From Candidatus Faecousia faecigallinarum (lineage in GTDB: Bacteria; Bacillota; Clostridia; Oscillospirales; Oscillospiraceae): a stretch of 64,000 nt of DNA. The stretch spans positions 62,001 to 126,000 of the forward strand of contig DVHJ01000027.1 in NCBI GenBank assembly GCA_018712145.1, written 5' to 3'. Shown in pieces: positions 40,111 to 49,920 of this stretch (within the stretch, counting starts at the first letter, position 1; each line of letters opens with the position of its first letter). A model generated the notes under the pieces. It searched no databases. It saw only the letters and a list, made by a program, of their open reading frames with translations, and had not been told where the DNA came from. Position numbers and translations under genes: made by a program.

Positions 40111-40963
40111 GGTTCATTCCTCCCAGGGCCAGGCACATTGCCTGGGCGCATTCGTCAATGGATACGGCGTCCAGGGGCAAATCCCACCCCTGCTGCCGCA
40201 GCTTCCAGCACAGCTCCACCGTTTCCGGCGCAGTCAAACCCAGGCGGTGGAGCAGTTCCACCTGGGAAAACACCGCTTTGGGGCTGCCGTCGGCCGCCAC
40301 TTGGCCCCGGTCCAAAACCACCACCCGCTGGGCCATGGCCGCTTCATCCATGTGGTGGGTAATGAGCACCACCGTAATGCCGGCGGTTTTATTCAGCCGG
40401 GAAACGATCTTCATCACTTCCTGCCGGCCCCGGGGATCCAGCATAGCGGTAGGCTCGTCCAGCACAATACACTTGGGCTGCATGGCAATCACTCCGGCAA
40501 TGGCCACCCGCTGTTTCTGGCCGCCGGAGAGCAGGTGTGGGGCATGCTCCCGAAATTCATACATATCCACTTGCTTTAGCGCTTCATCTACCCGGCGGCG
40601 AATTTCCGGAGAGGGGACGCCCAGATTTTCCGGGGCAAAGGCTACATCCTCCTCCACCACGTTGGCCACAATTTGATTGTCCGGGTTTTGAAACACCATG
40701 CCTACTGTGCGCCGGATGGGAATCAAGTTCTCCTCCTGCCGGGTGTCCATACCAAAAACATGGACCGTACCGCCGGAAGGCAGCACAATGGCGTTAAACT
40801 GTTTGGCCAGAGTTGATTTTCCACAGCCATTGCGGCCTAAGATAGCCACAAAGCTGCCTGCCTCAACCCGCAGATTCAGGCCGGAAAAAACCTGGATGCC
40901 CTCTCCCTCCTGGGGAGCAGGGTAGGTGTAGGCCAAGTCGCTGGCCTGAATGGCGAATGACAT
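40094..40963 (-). CDS. ecfA1: ECF transporter ATPase EcfA1
   Basis: This 289-residue ATPase has Walker A GRNGCGKST, the Q-loop MVFQNPDNQIV typical of EcfA1, signature LSGGQKQR and Walker B IVLDEPTAMLDP. The start at 40963 has GAGGAGGAAC before it. A 47-residue upstream extension in frame is rejected because it overlaps the methyltransferase coding sequence. Confidence 0.95.
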   Translation of the reverse strand: MSFAIQASDLAYTYPAPQEGEGIQVFSGLNLRVEAGSFVAILGRNGCGKSTLAKQFNAIVLPSGGTVHVFGMDTRQEENLIPIRRTVGMVFQNPDNQIVANVVEEDVAFAPENLGVPSPEIRRRVDEALKQVDMYEFREHAPHLLSGGQKQRVAIAGVIAMQPKCIVLDEPTAMLDPRGRQEVMKIVSRLNKTAGITVVLITHHMDEAAMAQRVVVLDRGQVAADGSPKAVFSQVELLHRLGLTAPETVELCWKLRQQGWDLPLDAVSIDECAQAMCLALGGMNRVANS

Positions 40964-40988
40964 AGTTCCTCCTCGAATGTCCGGGGCC

Positions 40989-41855
40989 TTACGGCTCCCA
41001 GCGTCCGGCTGCCCCGCAGGGCAGCACAAGGCCAGTACTGCACACCGGCAGGCCCAGCTCGCCGCACTGGGTACGTCCCCCGAACCGGGGACGGAACACA
41101 GCATCGGCGGCGTAGCCCACTGCCGAGGGGGCCAACCCGGTGGTATAGGAATTGATTAACACAAACAGGGGGTGGTCTGACAAAATCTGGGCCACGGTGG
41201 TGAGAAAGGGGTAGAAATCCCGTTCAATTTTCCAAATCTCTCCGGAGGGGCCCCGGCCGTAGGAGGGGGGATCCATAATTACCCCGTCATATTTCCGGCC
41301 CCGGCGGATCTCCCGCTGGATGAATTTTCCGCAGTCGTCCACAATCCAGTGGATGGGCCTGTCCCCCAAACCGGACAGCTGGGCATTTTCCCGGGCCATG
41401 GCAACCATACCCTTGGCCGCATCCACATGCCACACCTCCGCCCCACCGGCGGCGGCTGCCAATGTGGCCCCGCCGGAGTAGGCAAACAGGTTCAGCACCC
41501 GCACCGGCCGCCCGGCCTGGCTCACCTTCTGCCGGATGTAATCCCAGTTGGCCGCCTGCTCGGGGAATACCCCGGTGTGCTTGAAATTCATGGGCTTGAC
41601 CCGGAAGGTCAGCCAGTTGCCATATTGCAGCGTCCAGCTCTCCGGCAAATGACGGATATCCCACCGGCCGCCGCCGGTCTCTGACCGGAGGTACCGGGCA
41701 TCGAACCGGTTCCACCGGGGATCTTGCCGGGGGGTATCCCAGATGACCTGGGGATCCGGCCGCACCAAGATTTTTCCCGCCCAGCTTTCCAACCGGCAGC
41801 CGCCGGAGGCGTCCAACACCTGGTAGGATTTCCACTTATCCGAAATCCACTGCAT
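40989..41855 (-). CDS. Class I SAM-dependent methyltransferase (RlmK/RlmI-like)
   Basis: This 288-residue protein has the SAM-binding motif VLNLFAYSGGATLAAA (about residue 120) and the catalytic-type DPPSYGRG. FKHTGVFPEQAANWD before the SAM motif resembles the 23S rRNA m5C/m7G methyltransferases. It probably methylates rRNA, but the target base is unknown. It begins two bases after the penicillin-binding protein stop and precedes ecfA1. Confidence 0.88.
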   Translation of the reverse strand: MQWISDKWKSYQVLDASGGCRLESWAGKILVRPDPQVIWDTPRQDPRWNRFDARYLRSETGGGRWDIRHLPESWTLQYGNWLTFRVKPMNFKHTGVFPEQAANWDYIRQKVSQAGRPVRVLNLFAYSGGATLAAAAGGAEVWHVDAAKGMVAMARENAQLSGLGDRPIHWIVDDCGKFIQREIRRGRKYDGVIMDPPSYGRGPSGEIWKIERDFYPFLTTVAQILSDHPLFVLINSYTTGLAPSAVGYAADAVFRPRFGGRTQCGELGLPVCSTGLVLPCGAAGRWEP

Positions 41856-41856
41856 G

Positions 41857-44427
41857 TTATCTGGTCCTCCTACGCCGGGCAGGGCTGGGCTCCGCATCCG
41901 GCGCCGCCGTGGTTGCCGGTACGGTTTCCTCTGTAGAGGCCCGGGTGTGCACCGTGCAAGTGTCGCCCAAGCCGCCCTCCGGATAGGCAAAGCTGGAGTA
42001 ATCCAAGCCGGCAGCGCTATACAGGGCTCTTGCTTCGTCGGTCATCCGTACCAAGCCCCTGCTGGTTACAGTGTTGCCAGGCACCTGGGCGCAGTAGTCG
42101 TTGGCCGCAGCATGACCGCCCTCGCAGTAGCTGGTCATCACGTGCAGGTCACAGTATTCGTTGGGAATATCCTCGGGATACAGGGCCGTGCCCATGACGC
42201 AACTGTACTGTCTAGGATCCGCCCGGCAAGCATCGGTAGCAATTTTGCCGGATTCGGTGCAGATATACACCGTGGACATGGCCGAACGGTCATACAGGCT
42301 CTTGTCCTCCAGCCCCTCATGCAGGGGCTCCATCACCGCCCGCCACAGCCGGGCCGATGGGTTGGTGTAGGTGCCGGTGAGGCGGATGGTCTCCGGCTGG
42401 TCAAAGCCGCACCACACCACCGCGGTGTAATAGGGGGTGTAACCGGCAAACCACCGGTCATTGTCATCAGAGGATGTGCCGGTTTTGCCTGCCACGGACA
42501 TATCCGTCAGCCGGGCAGGCGAGGCTGTGCCATAGTTCACCGCATAGTAGAGCATATAGTTCATATAATCCACGGTTTTCTTGGAAAGGATCTGCCGGGT
42601 TTCCTGGGTATTGTCCAGAACCACATTGCCGTTGGAATCCAGCACCTTAGTATAGGTGCGGCTCTCCCGCCACACCCCGCCATTGGTAAAGGTGGCGTAA
42701 GCCGTGGTCAGGTCCTGCACCGTAACGCCATGGGTCAACGCACCCATGGCCATGGGCGCCAGGGCCATATCCGTTTTTTCATCGCCGTTGATGATTTCGC
42801 TTTCAACGAGGGTGGACAGGCCAAATTTATTCTTGGCAAAGTCGTAGCTGTACTCCACGCCAATGGCATCCACCACCCGGCAGGCGATGGTATTCATGGA
42901 CTGGCTCACGCCGTCCAGAATGGTGGTGTAACCGCTGTACACCCGGTCATAGTTCAGCGGATAGCTGTCATACAGAGGGCCGTCAAAAAGCACCGTGGCC
43001 GGATTGATCGTCCCCGCCTCCATGGCAGGGCTGTAAACCGAAACCGGCTTAATGGCCGAGCCTGGCTGCAGGCTTGAATCAGTCGCCCGGCTCCAGCCCA
43101 GGTAGGTCTCCTTTTTTCCTACGCCGCCGGCCAGGGCCACCACATCGCCAGTGGCATTATCGATGATCACGATAGCCGACTGGAGCTGCTGGTTACTGTC
43201 GGTGGTGGGGATCCGCTCCAAATCCTGGTACACTGCGTCCACCAGCGCCTGGGCCTCCGGGTCAATGGTGGCATAAATATGGTAGCCGCCGGTCTGCACC
43301 ATTTTCAGGCACACCTTGTAATCATAGCCGTACTTTTCCATCAGATCATAGCACACATCCTGGATTACCGCATCTTCAAAATAAGTGTAGTAATCCTCTT
43401 CCTCATCCGCGGGAATATTCACGATGGTGCCGCAGCTGGGGCAGTGGTAGGCGTTATCCTCCTCCAAGTAGTCAAAGGTGCTGCGGGAACCTTCCAGGCC
43501 GCAGGCTTCATTGGGACAAGTGAACAGCTCCCCGTTCTGGTAGACGCTGGTGAAGATCATTTTCTGATCCACCGCCGCCTGATATTCCTCATCCGTGAGA
43601 TAACCCTGGGTATGCATTTCACTGAGCACAATGAGCTGCCGCTCCCGGTTGTTTTTCATGTCAATGTAGGGATCGTACAGGGAGGGATTGTTGGTGATGC
43701 TGATCAAGCTGGCGCACTCCGCCGCCGTGAGATCCCACACATCCTTGCCGAAGTACGTCCGGGACGCCGTCTGGACGCCATAGCAATTCTCCCCCAGGTA
43801 AATCGTATTGAGATACCACTCCATCACATCTTCCTTGGTGTGGGTCTCTTCAAACTGCAAGGCCCGGAAAATCTCCTGCACCTTCCGCCGGACAGTAACA
43901 TCATCTTCCTGGGTGACATTTTTGATCAACTGCTGGGTAATGGTGGAGCCGCCAAAGGTAGAACGTTCTCCCAAAAACATGTTAATGCAAGCTTGCACCG
44001 TGGTGAACCAGTCCACGCCCTGGTGCTGAAAAAATCGTTTATCCTCAATGGCCACAGCGGCATGCACCAGATCCTGGGGAATCTCCTCATAGGAAACCCA
44101 GATGCGGTCCACCGTGGTGTTAATTTGGCGCAGCTGCTGGATCTGGTCGTTGCTGTCCACATAGTAGATAAAGGAACTCTGATCCAGGGTGAAATTCTCC
44201 ACATTAAACTCTGCGTTGGGAATCACGTCATCCTGCAAATAGTTGCCCAGAATATAGGCAAATACGGCGCTGGTGATGCACACCACCGCCAGGGCCACCA
44301 AGGCCGCCCCTGCGGCCACCTTTACGCCGGTCCAAGCCACGGAAACCGTCCCCCGCAGCAAGCGGATCCACAGGGGGAACTCGTAATATTTCTTTTTCCG
44401 CTGCCAGAAAAACTGCTTTTTGGCCAT
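41857..44427 (-). CDS. Class A penicillin-binding protein with inserted zinc ribbon
   Basis: This 856-residue bifunctional enzyme has a membrane anchor (about 31-60), a GT51 glycosyltransferase with catalytic Glu128 in EDKRFFQHQGVDW and GGSTITQQLIKN, and a transpeptidase with SAIK (457-460), SMN (510-512) and KTGT (648-651). Between them, residues 304-332 hold CPNEAC and CPSC, a four-cysteine zinc-ribbon-like insert not normal for this class. The C-terminal tail (about 825-856) is Thr/Ala/Arg-rich. It polymerises and cross-links peptidoglycan on the outer face of the membrane. Confidence 0.93.
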   Translation of the reverse strand: MAKKQFFWQRKKKYYEFPLWIRLLRGTVSVAWTGVKVAAGAALVALAVVCITSAVFAYILGNYLQDDVIPNAEFNVENFTLDQSSFIYYVDSNDQIQQLRQINTTVDRIWVSYEEIPQDLVHAAVAIEDKRFFQHQGVDWFTTVQACINMFLGERSTFGGSTITQQLIKNVTQEDDVTVRRKVQEIFRALQFEETHTKEDVMEWYLNTIYLGENCYGVQTASRTYFGKDVWDLTAAECASLISITNNPSLYDPYIDMKNNRERQLIVLSEMHTQGYLTDEEYQAAVDQKMIFTSVYQNGELFTCPNEACGLEGSRSTFDYLEEDNAYHCPSCGTIVNIPADEEEDYYTYFEDAVIQDVCYDLMEKYGYDYKVCLKMVQTGGYHIYATIDPEAQALVDAVYQDLERIPTTDSNQQLQSAIVIIDNATGDVVALAGGVGKKETYLGWSRATDSSLQPGSAIKPVSVYSPAMEAGTINPATVLFDGPLYDSYPLNYDRVYSGYTTILDGVSQSMNTIACRVVDAIGVEYSYDFAKNKFGLSTLVESEIINGDEKTDMALAPMAMGALTHGVTVQDLTTAYATFTNGGVWRESRTYTKVLDSNGNVVLDNTQETRQILSKKTVDYMNYMLYYAVNYGTASPARLTDMSVAGKTGTSSDDNDRWFAGYTPYYTAVVWCGFDQPETIRLTGTYTNPSARLWRAVMEPLHEGLEDKSLYDRSAMSTVYICTESGKIATDACRADPRQYSCVMGTALYPEDIPNEYCDLHVMTSYCEGGHAAANDYCAQVPGNTVTSRGLVRMTDEARALYSAAGLDYSSFAYPEGGLGDTCTVHTRASTEETVPATTAAPDAEPSPARRRRTR

Positions 44428-44754
44428 AGATAAATCCTCCGTCAGTGTGTCAAAAGTCTTGCTGGGACCGCCACGCCCAAGGCCAAACGGTTTCCCTCCC
44501 GCCGGGGCGTATGGCGAACATACACTTCAGGCTGGCCCTGCGGACACTGGGCCCGCCGGCCGCAAACCGATTGCTGGAAATGCCCATGGGCAGCTGCCCA
44601 TTCCCCGGAGAGATGGTACAAATCCAGTCGTAACATTATACCATACCCATTCCCAAAACGAAAGAGGCAAATTCCGCCGGCTCTGGTACAGGCCGGAGAA
44701 ATTCAAAGTTTATTCACAGTTTCGCCACAGCTTGCTGGCAGGACAGGCCAAATC
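44428..44754 (-). other. Long leader of the penicillin-binding protein gene
   Basis: The space between groEL and the penicillin-binding protein contains a TGGTATAAT extended -10 element (44643-44635) and then about 200 bases of leader. I see no convincing ORF and no recognised riboswitch. A 64-codon frame starts inside the -10 element and lacks a ribosome binding site. Confidence 0.5.
44635..44643 (-). promoter_or_regulatory. Extended -10 promoter element of the penicillin-binding protein gene
   Basis: TGGTATAAT reads on the minus strand. No good -35 box is present at the right spacing, as is usual for extended -10 promoters. Confidence 0.45.
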
Positions 44755-44784
44755 GGGGGCTGCCGCACGCTTGCGGCAGCCCCC
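44755..44784 (-). terminator. Terminator of groESL
   Basis: A perfect 13-bp GC-rich stem (44755-44767 with 44772-44784) with a four-base loop lies 14 bases after the groEL stop. The following sequence on the minus strand (GATTTGG) has only three T residues. Confidence 0.6.
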
Positions 44785-44798
44785 GAATAATGGGATGC

Positions 44799-46445
<1,647 letters not shown>

Positions 46446-46449
46446 TCAA

Positions 46450-46722
46450 TTACTCCACGATTGCCAGAATTTCAGACTGCTTTACAATGGTGTAGTCCTG
46501 GCCATCCAGCTTAATCTCTGTGCCGGTGTACTTGCCCACCACGACTTTATCGCCGGGCTTGACTACCATCTCGTTGTCCTTATCCCCAGGGCCAACGGCA
46601 ACCACTTCAGAGATCACCGGCTTTTCCTTGTTCGCAGTGGACAGGATAATGCCGGAAGCGGTGGTTTCCTCTGCCTCCGTGGGCTTGAGCAACACACGGT
46701 CTGCCATGGGCTTGAGTTTCAT
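46450..46722 (-). CDS. groES: Co-chaperonin GroES
   Basis: This 90-residue protein begins MKLKPMADRVLLKP and contains the mobile loop AEETTASGIIL and the GDKVVVGKYTGTEI strand. It caps GroEL. A CIRCE operator and strong promoter lie upstream. The HrcA repressor gene is not in the window. Confidence 0.97.
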   Translation of the reverse strand: MKLKPMADRVLLKPTEAEETTASGIILSTANKEKPVISEVVAVGPGDKDNEMVVKPGDKVVVGKYTGTEIKLDGQDYTIVKQSEILAIVE

Positions 46723-46796
46723 GATGAATTACCTCCAATTGTTATTGTATTGCGGTCGAGCAAGCTCAGCCGCTGCGGTATACAAAATTTGTAGGA

Positions 46797-46823
46797 TTAG
46801 CACTCACATCTCTCGAGTGCTAA
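46797..46823. promoter_or_regulatory. CIRCE operator (HrcA binding site)
   Basis: TTAGCACTC, nine bases, then GAGTGCTAA match the consensus inverted repeat perfectly. It lies immediately downstream of the groES promoter, so HrcA would block transcription unless heat inactivates it. Confidence 0.97.
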
Positions 46824-46830
46824 CGCCCAT

Positions 46831-46859
46831 ATCATAGCGCATGCCTTGGAAAAATGCAA
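46831..46859 (-). promoter_or_regulatory. Sigma-A promoter of groES-groEL
   Basis: On the minus strand TTGCAT (46859-46854) and TATGAT (46836-46831) are 17 bases apart, with CIRCE just downstream. Confidence 0.88.
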
Positions 46860-47069
46860 GTAGGAAATCCATCTTTTTCCGTGAAAATTTTGTGAACACG
46901 GCCGGTCCCTTTTTGTACATTTGCCCAAAGGTTGGAAAAGTATACCTGCTTATCCCATTTCCTGGGGCAGGATCTCTCCGGCAGCGGCTTTTTTCCGGAG
47001 AAATGGCCGCCGGGGCTTTTCTTTTTCCGGAAAATTCGGTATGATAGAGGAAAAATCGGGAGGCCCTTT

Positions 47070-48428
47070 ATGAACCCAGTCACTTTGGCGGATATGCTTC
47101 AGGCCCGGGAGGCCAGAGCACAACGGCAGCAGGCCCTGTTGGCCCGGTTCGGGTGCCCAGTGATCTGCTTTACCATGAACATTGCCGGGCCGGTGAAAAC
47201 CGGGCCGGAGATTCGCCGGGCCTTTCTCCGGGGGGATGCACTACTGTGCCGTCAACTGGCTCAGGCCGGTCTTTCCTGCCGGTACCGGGCAGTGGTCCAC
47301 AAGCCCACCGGGGACGAAGCCCTCTATGCCGTTCAGGCTTCGCCGGCCGGCCTGAAGGCCATCACGGTAGCGCTGGAAGACCGGGACCCCCTGGGCCGGC
47401 TGTTTGACATGGATGTGCTGGAACCGGGGGGGCACAAAGTAGACCGGGCAGCCCTGGGCCTCCCGCCCCGCCGGTGCCTGCTCTGCCAACAACCGGCGGC
47501 AGTGTGCGCCAGGAGCCGCGCCCATCGCCTGGACCAGCTGCAAGCGCGAACCGTGCAACTGCTCACCCAGTGTTTTCGGGGCGAGGATCGAAACGCCGTG
47601 GCCAGTTTGGCGGTCCGCAGCCTGCTTTACGAGGTGTGCGTCACTCCAAAGCCGGGGTTGGTGGACCGGGAGGACAGCGGCAGCCACACAGACATGGACA
47701 TCTTCACCTTTCTATCCAGCGCCAGCGCCCTGTGGTCCTACTTTGCCCAGTGTGCCGAAACAGGAATGGATACCAGGGACCTCCCCCCTCAGCAGGTACT
47801 GCCCCCCTTGCGGAAGCTGGGCCAGGCGGCGGAGGCGGAGATGTACCGGGCCACCGGCGGCGTGAACACCCACAAAGGGGCCATCTTTTCCCTGGGCATT
47901 GCCTGCGCCGCCGCAGGCCGCCTGCCCCGAAGCGCCTGGGGCGCGCCGGAGGCCGTAGCCGCCATGGCCGGGGAAATTGCCCAAGGGATCGTGGCGGCGG
48001 ACTTTGCCGGACTCACCTGGGAAACGGCAAAAACCGCCGGGGAGAAACTATATCTCCGGTACGGTCTCACCGGCGTCCGGGGCCAGGTGGAGGCCGGGCT
48101 GCCGGCGGTGCTGCAAGCGGGACTCCCTACCCTGGAAGCCCGGCTGGCCCAGGGCAAAGACATGAATGACGCCGGCTGCGCCGCCCTGCTGGCCCTCATG
48201 GCCACCGGCAACGACACCAATCTCATTGCCCGGGGCGGCCTGTCCGCCGGAGCTCAGGTAGCCCAGGCTGCCGCCAGCCTGCTGGCCGCAGGGCCTACCG
48301 CCCAGTCCCTGCGGCAAATGAATTGGGATTTGGTATCCCAACATCTGTCCCCAGGAGGCAGCGCCGACCTGCTGGCGCTTTGCTATTTTCTCCATTTTCT
48401 CAAACAGGAGGCGTTGCCGCCATGTTAG
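47070..48428 (+). CDS. citXG: CitX-CitG fusion (citrate lyase prosthetic-group biosynthesis)
   Basis: This 452-residue protein fuses two enzymes. Residues about 1-170 are CitX-like (apo-citrate lyase phosphoribosyl-dephospho-CoA transferase; GPVKTGPEIRRAF and RRCLLC motifs). Residues about 175-450 are CitG-like (triphosphoribosyl-dephospho-CoA synthase; TPKPGLVDREDSGSHTDMD and TGGVNTHKGAIFSLG). Together they make and attach the citrate lyase cofactor. The lyase genes citDEF are absent from the window. CGGGAGG precedes ATG 47070. The gene overlaps the next by seven bases. Confidence 0.92.
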   Translation: MNPVTLADMLQAREARAQRQQALLARFGCPVICFTMNIAGPVKTGPEIRRAFLRGDALLCRQLAQAGLSCRYRAVVHKPTGDEALYAVQASPAGLKAITVALEDRDPLGRLFDMDVLEPGGHKVDRAALGLPPRRCLLCQQPAAVCARSRAHRLDQLQARTVQLLTQCFRGEDRNAVASLAVRSLLYEVCVTPKPGLVDREDSGSHTDMDIFTFLSSASALWSYFAQCAETGMDTRDLPPQQVLPPLRKLGQAAEAEMYRATGGVNTHKGAIFSLGIACAAAGRLPRSAWGAPEAVAAMAGEIAQGIVAADFAGLTWETAKTAGEKLYLRYGLTGVRGQVEAGLPAVLQAGLPTLEARLAQGKDMNDAGCAALLALMATGNDTNLIARGGLSAGAQVAQAAASLLAAGPTAQSLRQMNWDLVSQHLSPGGSADLLALCYFLHFLKQEALPPC

Positions 48429-49108
48429 ATCCCAACCCCCAGCCGGTAGAGCTGGTGTACACCGACAGCAGCATTCTGGTCTGCATTAAACCCGCCGGGG
48501 TGGTTTCCACCGATCAGCCTGGCGGGCTGCCAGATCTGCTCCGCCAGCAGCTGGGGGATACCGGCATTCGCACGGTGCACCGCCTGGATCAGGTGGTCAG
48601 CGGCCTGATGGTTCTGGCCAGAACGCCGGAGGCCGCCGGGGAACTGTCCCGGCAAATTCGGGCCCAGACCTTCACCAAGGAATACCTGGCGGTGATCCAC
48701 GGCCGCCCTGCCCAGGCCCAGGGAAAACTCCGGGACCTGCTGCTGCGGAACAAGGGGGAGCGGAAAACCTATGTGGTAAACCAGCCGGGCAAAGGCGTGC
48801 AGGAAGCGGTGCTGTCCTATTGGGTGGAGGCCTGCGCCGGTGAACTCAGCCGGGTGCGCATCCAACTGGAAACCGGCCGGACCCACCAGATTCGCGCCCA
48901 ATTCTCCGCCCGGGGAACGCCGCTGGTGGGGGACCGGAAATATGGCCGCCCGGAGGACGGCTGCCCCATTGCCCTGTGGTCTTGCCGCCTGGCCTTTTGC
49001 CATCCCGCAACCGGTAAGCCCATGAACTTTTCCCGGGAACCACCGGCAGTATACCCCTGGACTGCCCTATCATATCCACCTATCCCATTTTGGAGGCTGC
49101 ACAAATGA
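48422..49108 (+). CDS. RluA-family pseudouridine synthase
   Basis: This 228-residue protein has the catalytic aspartate in VHRLDQVVSGLMVLA, plus ETGRTHQIRAQFSARG and PLVGDRKYG. It lacks an N-terminal S4 RNA-binding domain, so it is a short RluA type acting on rRNA or tRNA; the exact uridine is unknown. Its ATG lies inside the end of citXG, and the lipoprotein gene follows with a four-base overlap. Confidence 0.9.
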   Translation: MLDPNPQPVELVYTDSSILVCIKPAGVVSTDQPGGLPDLLRQQLGDTGIRTVHRLDQVVSGLMVLARTPEAAGELSRQIRAQTFTKEYLAVIHGRPAQAQGKLRDLLLRNKGERKTYVVNQPGKGVQEAVLSYWVEACAGELSRVRIQLETGRTHQIRAQFSARGTPLVGDRKYGRPEDGCPIALWSCRLAFCHPATGKPMNFSREPPAVYPWTALSYPPIPFWRLHK

Positions 49109-49839
49109 AAAAAATATGGTTTTTTCTGGCTCTGGTGTTGGTTCTGTCCGCCTGCACCAGTGGGCAACACCCCGCCGTCAGCGGCAATCCGGATCTGCTG
49201 GAGTTCCCCGGTGTGTCTTGGGGCAGCGGCAAAGATACGGTCCTTTCCGCCCTGGGCATTGCGGACAACCAAATTTTGGCCGATGAGGAAGTGGGCGTCA
49301 CCAGCGGCCGGTACCGCATGTGGACCGTAGCCGTTTCCGGCATGGACTGCTTCGGCTTTGCCACTCAACATATGGTATTTCGTTTTTATGACTACAGTGG
49401 CGCGGGCTTCGGCCTGGGGGGCGTGGATATTTTCTTCCCAGACACCCAGGACATGGCCCAGGTCACCGCCGCCTTGGCAGAGCAATACGGGGAAGGGGCA
49501 GACGCTTACACCCTCTATACCGCCACCGCCACCGGACTGGACGCTTATGAAATTCAGTTAGAGGAAGGCTCTGCCTGGTGGCAGAGCAAGCCTGCCCCCT
49601 CGGCCTACCTATCCCAGGAAATTCAGGACGCCTACGTCCAAGCCGTAACCCAGCAAAGCACCTCCCCCATCCCCGAGGAAACTGCCCGGGAATACCTGGA
49701 CTGCGCCCAACTGGTCACCTTATCTCTGACCAACAGCGCCTATGCCGACCTGGATCTCACCGGTAATCCCTACATGAGCCACAATATGGTGAGCTTCAGC
49801 GCTGCCGCCCTGTTGGAATTCACTCAGGTATACGGTTGA
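49105..49839 (+). CDS. Lipoprotein, dispersed fourth member of the 1-2.8 kb family
   Basis: This 244-residue lipoprotein has lipobox VLSAC (Cys17). The motif LLEFPGVSWGSGKDTV aligns with LLEYPGVSWEATPEEV of the tandem copies, and MDCFGFATQHMVFRF and FFPDTQDMAQV match their WDCFG...FRF and YPEDADM motifs. The mature domain is therefore homologous although overall identity is low. TGGAGG lies eight bases before the ATG. The gene is coupled to the RluA-type gene, which gives no functional clue. Confidence 0.85.
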   Translation: MKKIWFFLALVLVLSACTSGQHPAVSGNPDLLEFPGVSWGSGKDTVLSALGIADNQILADEEVGVTSGRYRMWTVAVSGMDCFGFATQHMVFRFYDYSGAGFGLGGVDIFFPDTQDMAQVTAALAEQYGEGADAYTLYTATATGLDAYEIQLEEGSAWWQSKPAPSAYLSQEIQDAYVQAVTQQSTSPIPEETAREYLDCAQLVTLSLTNSAYADLDLTGNPYMSHNMVSFSAAALLEFTQVYG

Positions 49840-49861
49840 TTGTCCGGGGAAATACAGTGTC

Positions 49862-49890
49862 TTGTCTTTCTCGCCACCCCTTGGTATAAT
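49862..49890 (+). promoter_or_regulatory. Sigma-A promoter of mnmG
   Basis: TTGTCT (49862-49867) and perfect TATAAT (49885-49890) are 17 bases apart. The mnmG GTG start lies 31 bases after the -10. Confidence 0.82.
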
Positions 49891-49920
49891 GAAACATATC
49901 ACAGTAAGGAGGAATGCCCG

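Noticed and set aside
35426-44433. Several plus-strand frames of 350-530 codons opposite clpE, truA, the ecf genes and the penicillin-binding protein
   Set aside because: All are antisense to well-identified genes and have the low-complexity composition typical of shadows in GC-rich DNA.
44442-44636. A 64-codon minus-strand frame in the penicillin-binding protein leader
   Set aside because: Its start overlaps the promoter -10 element, there is no ribosome binding site, and the translation has no sensible features.
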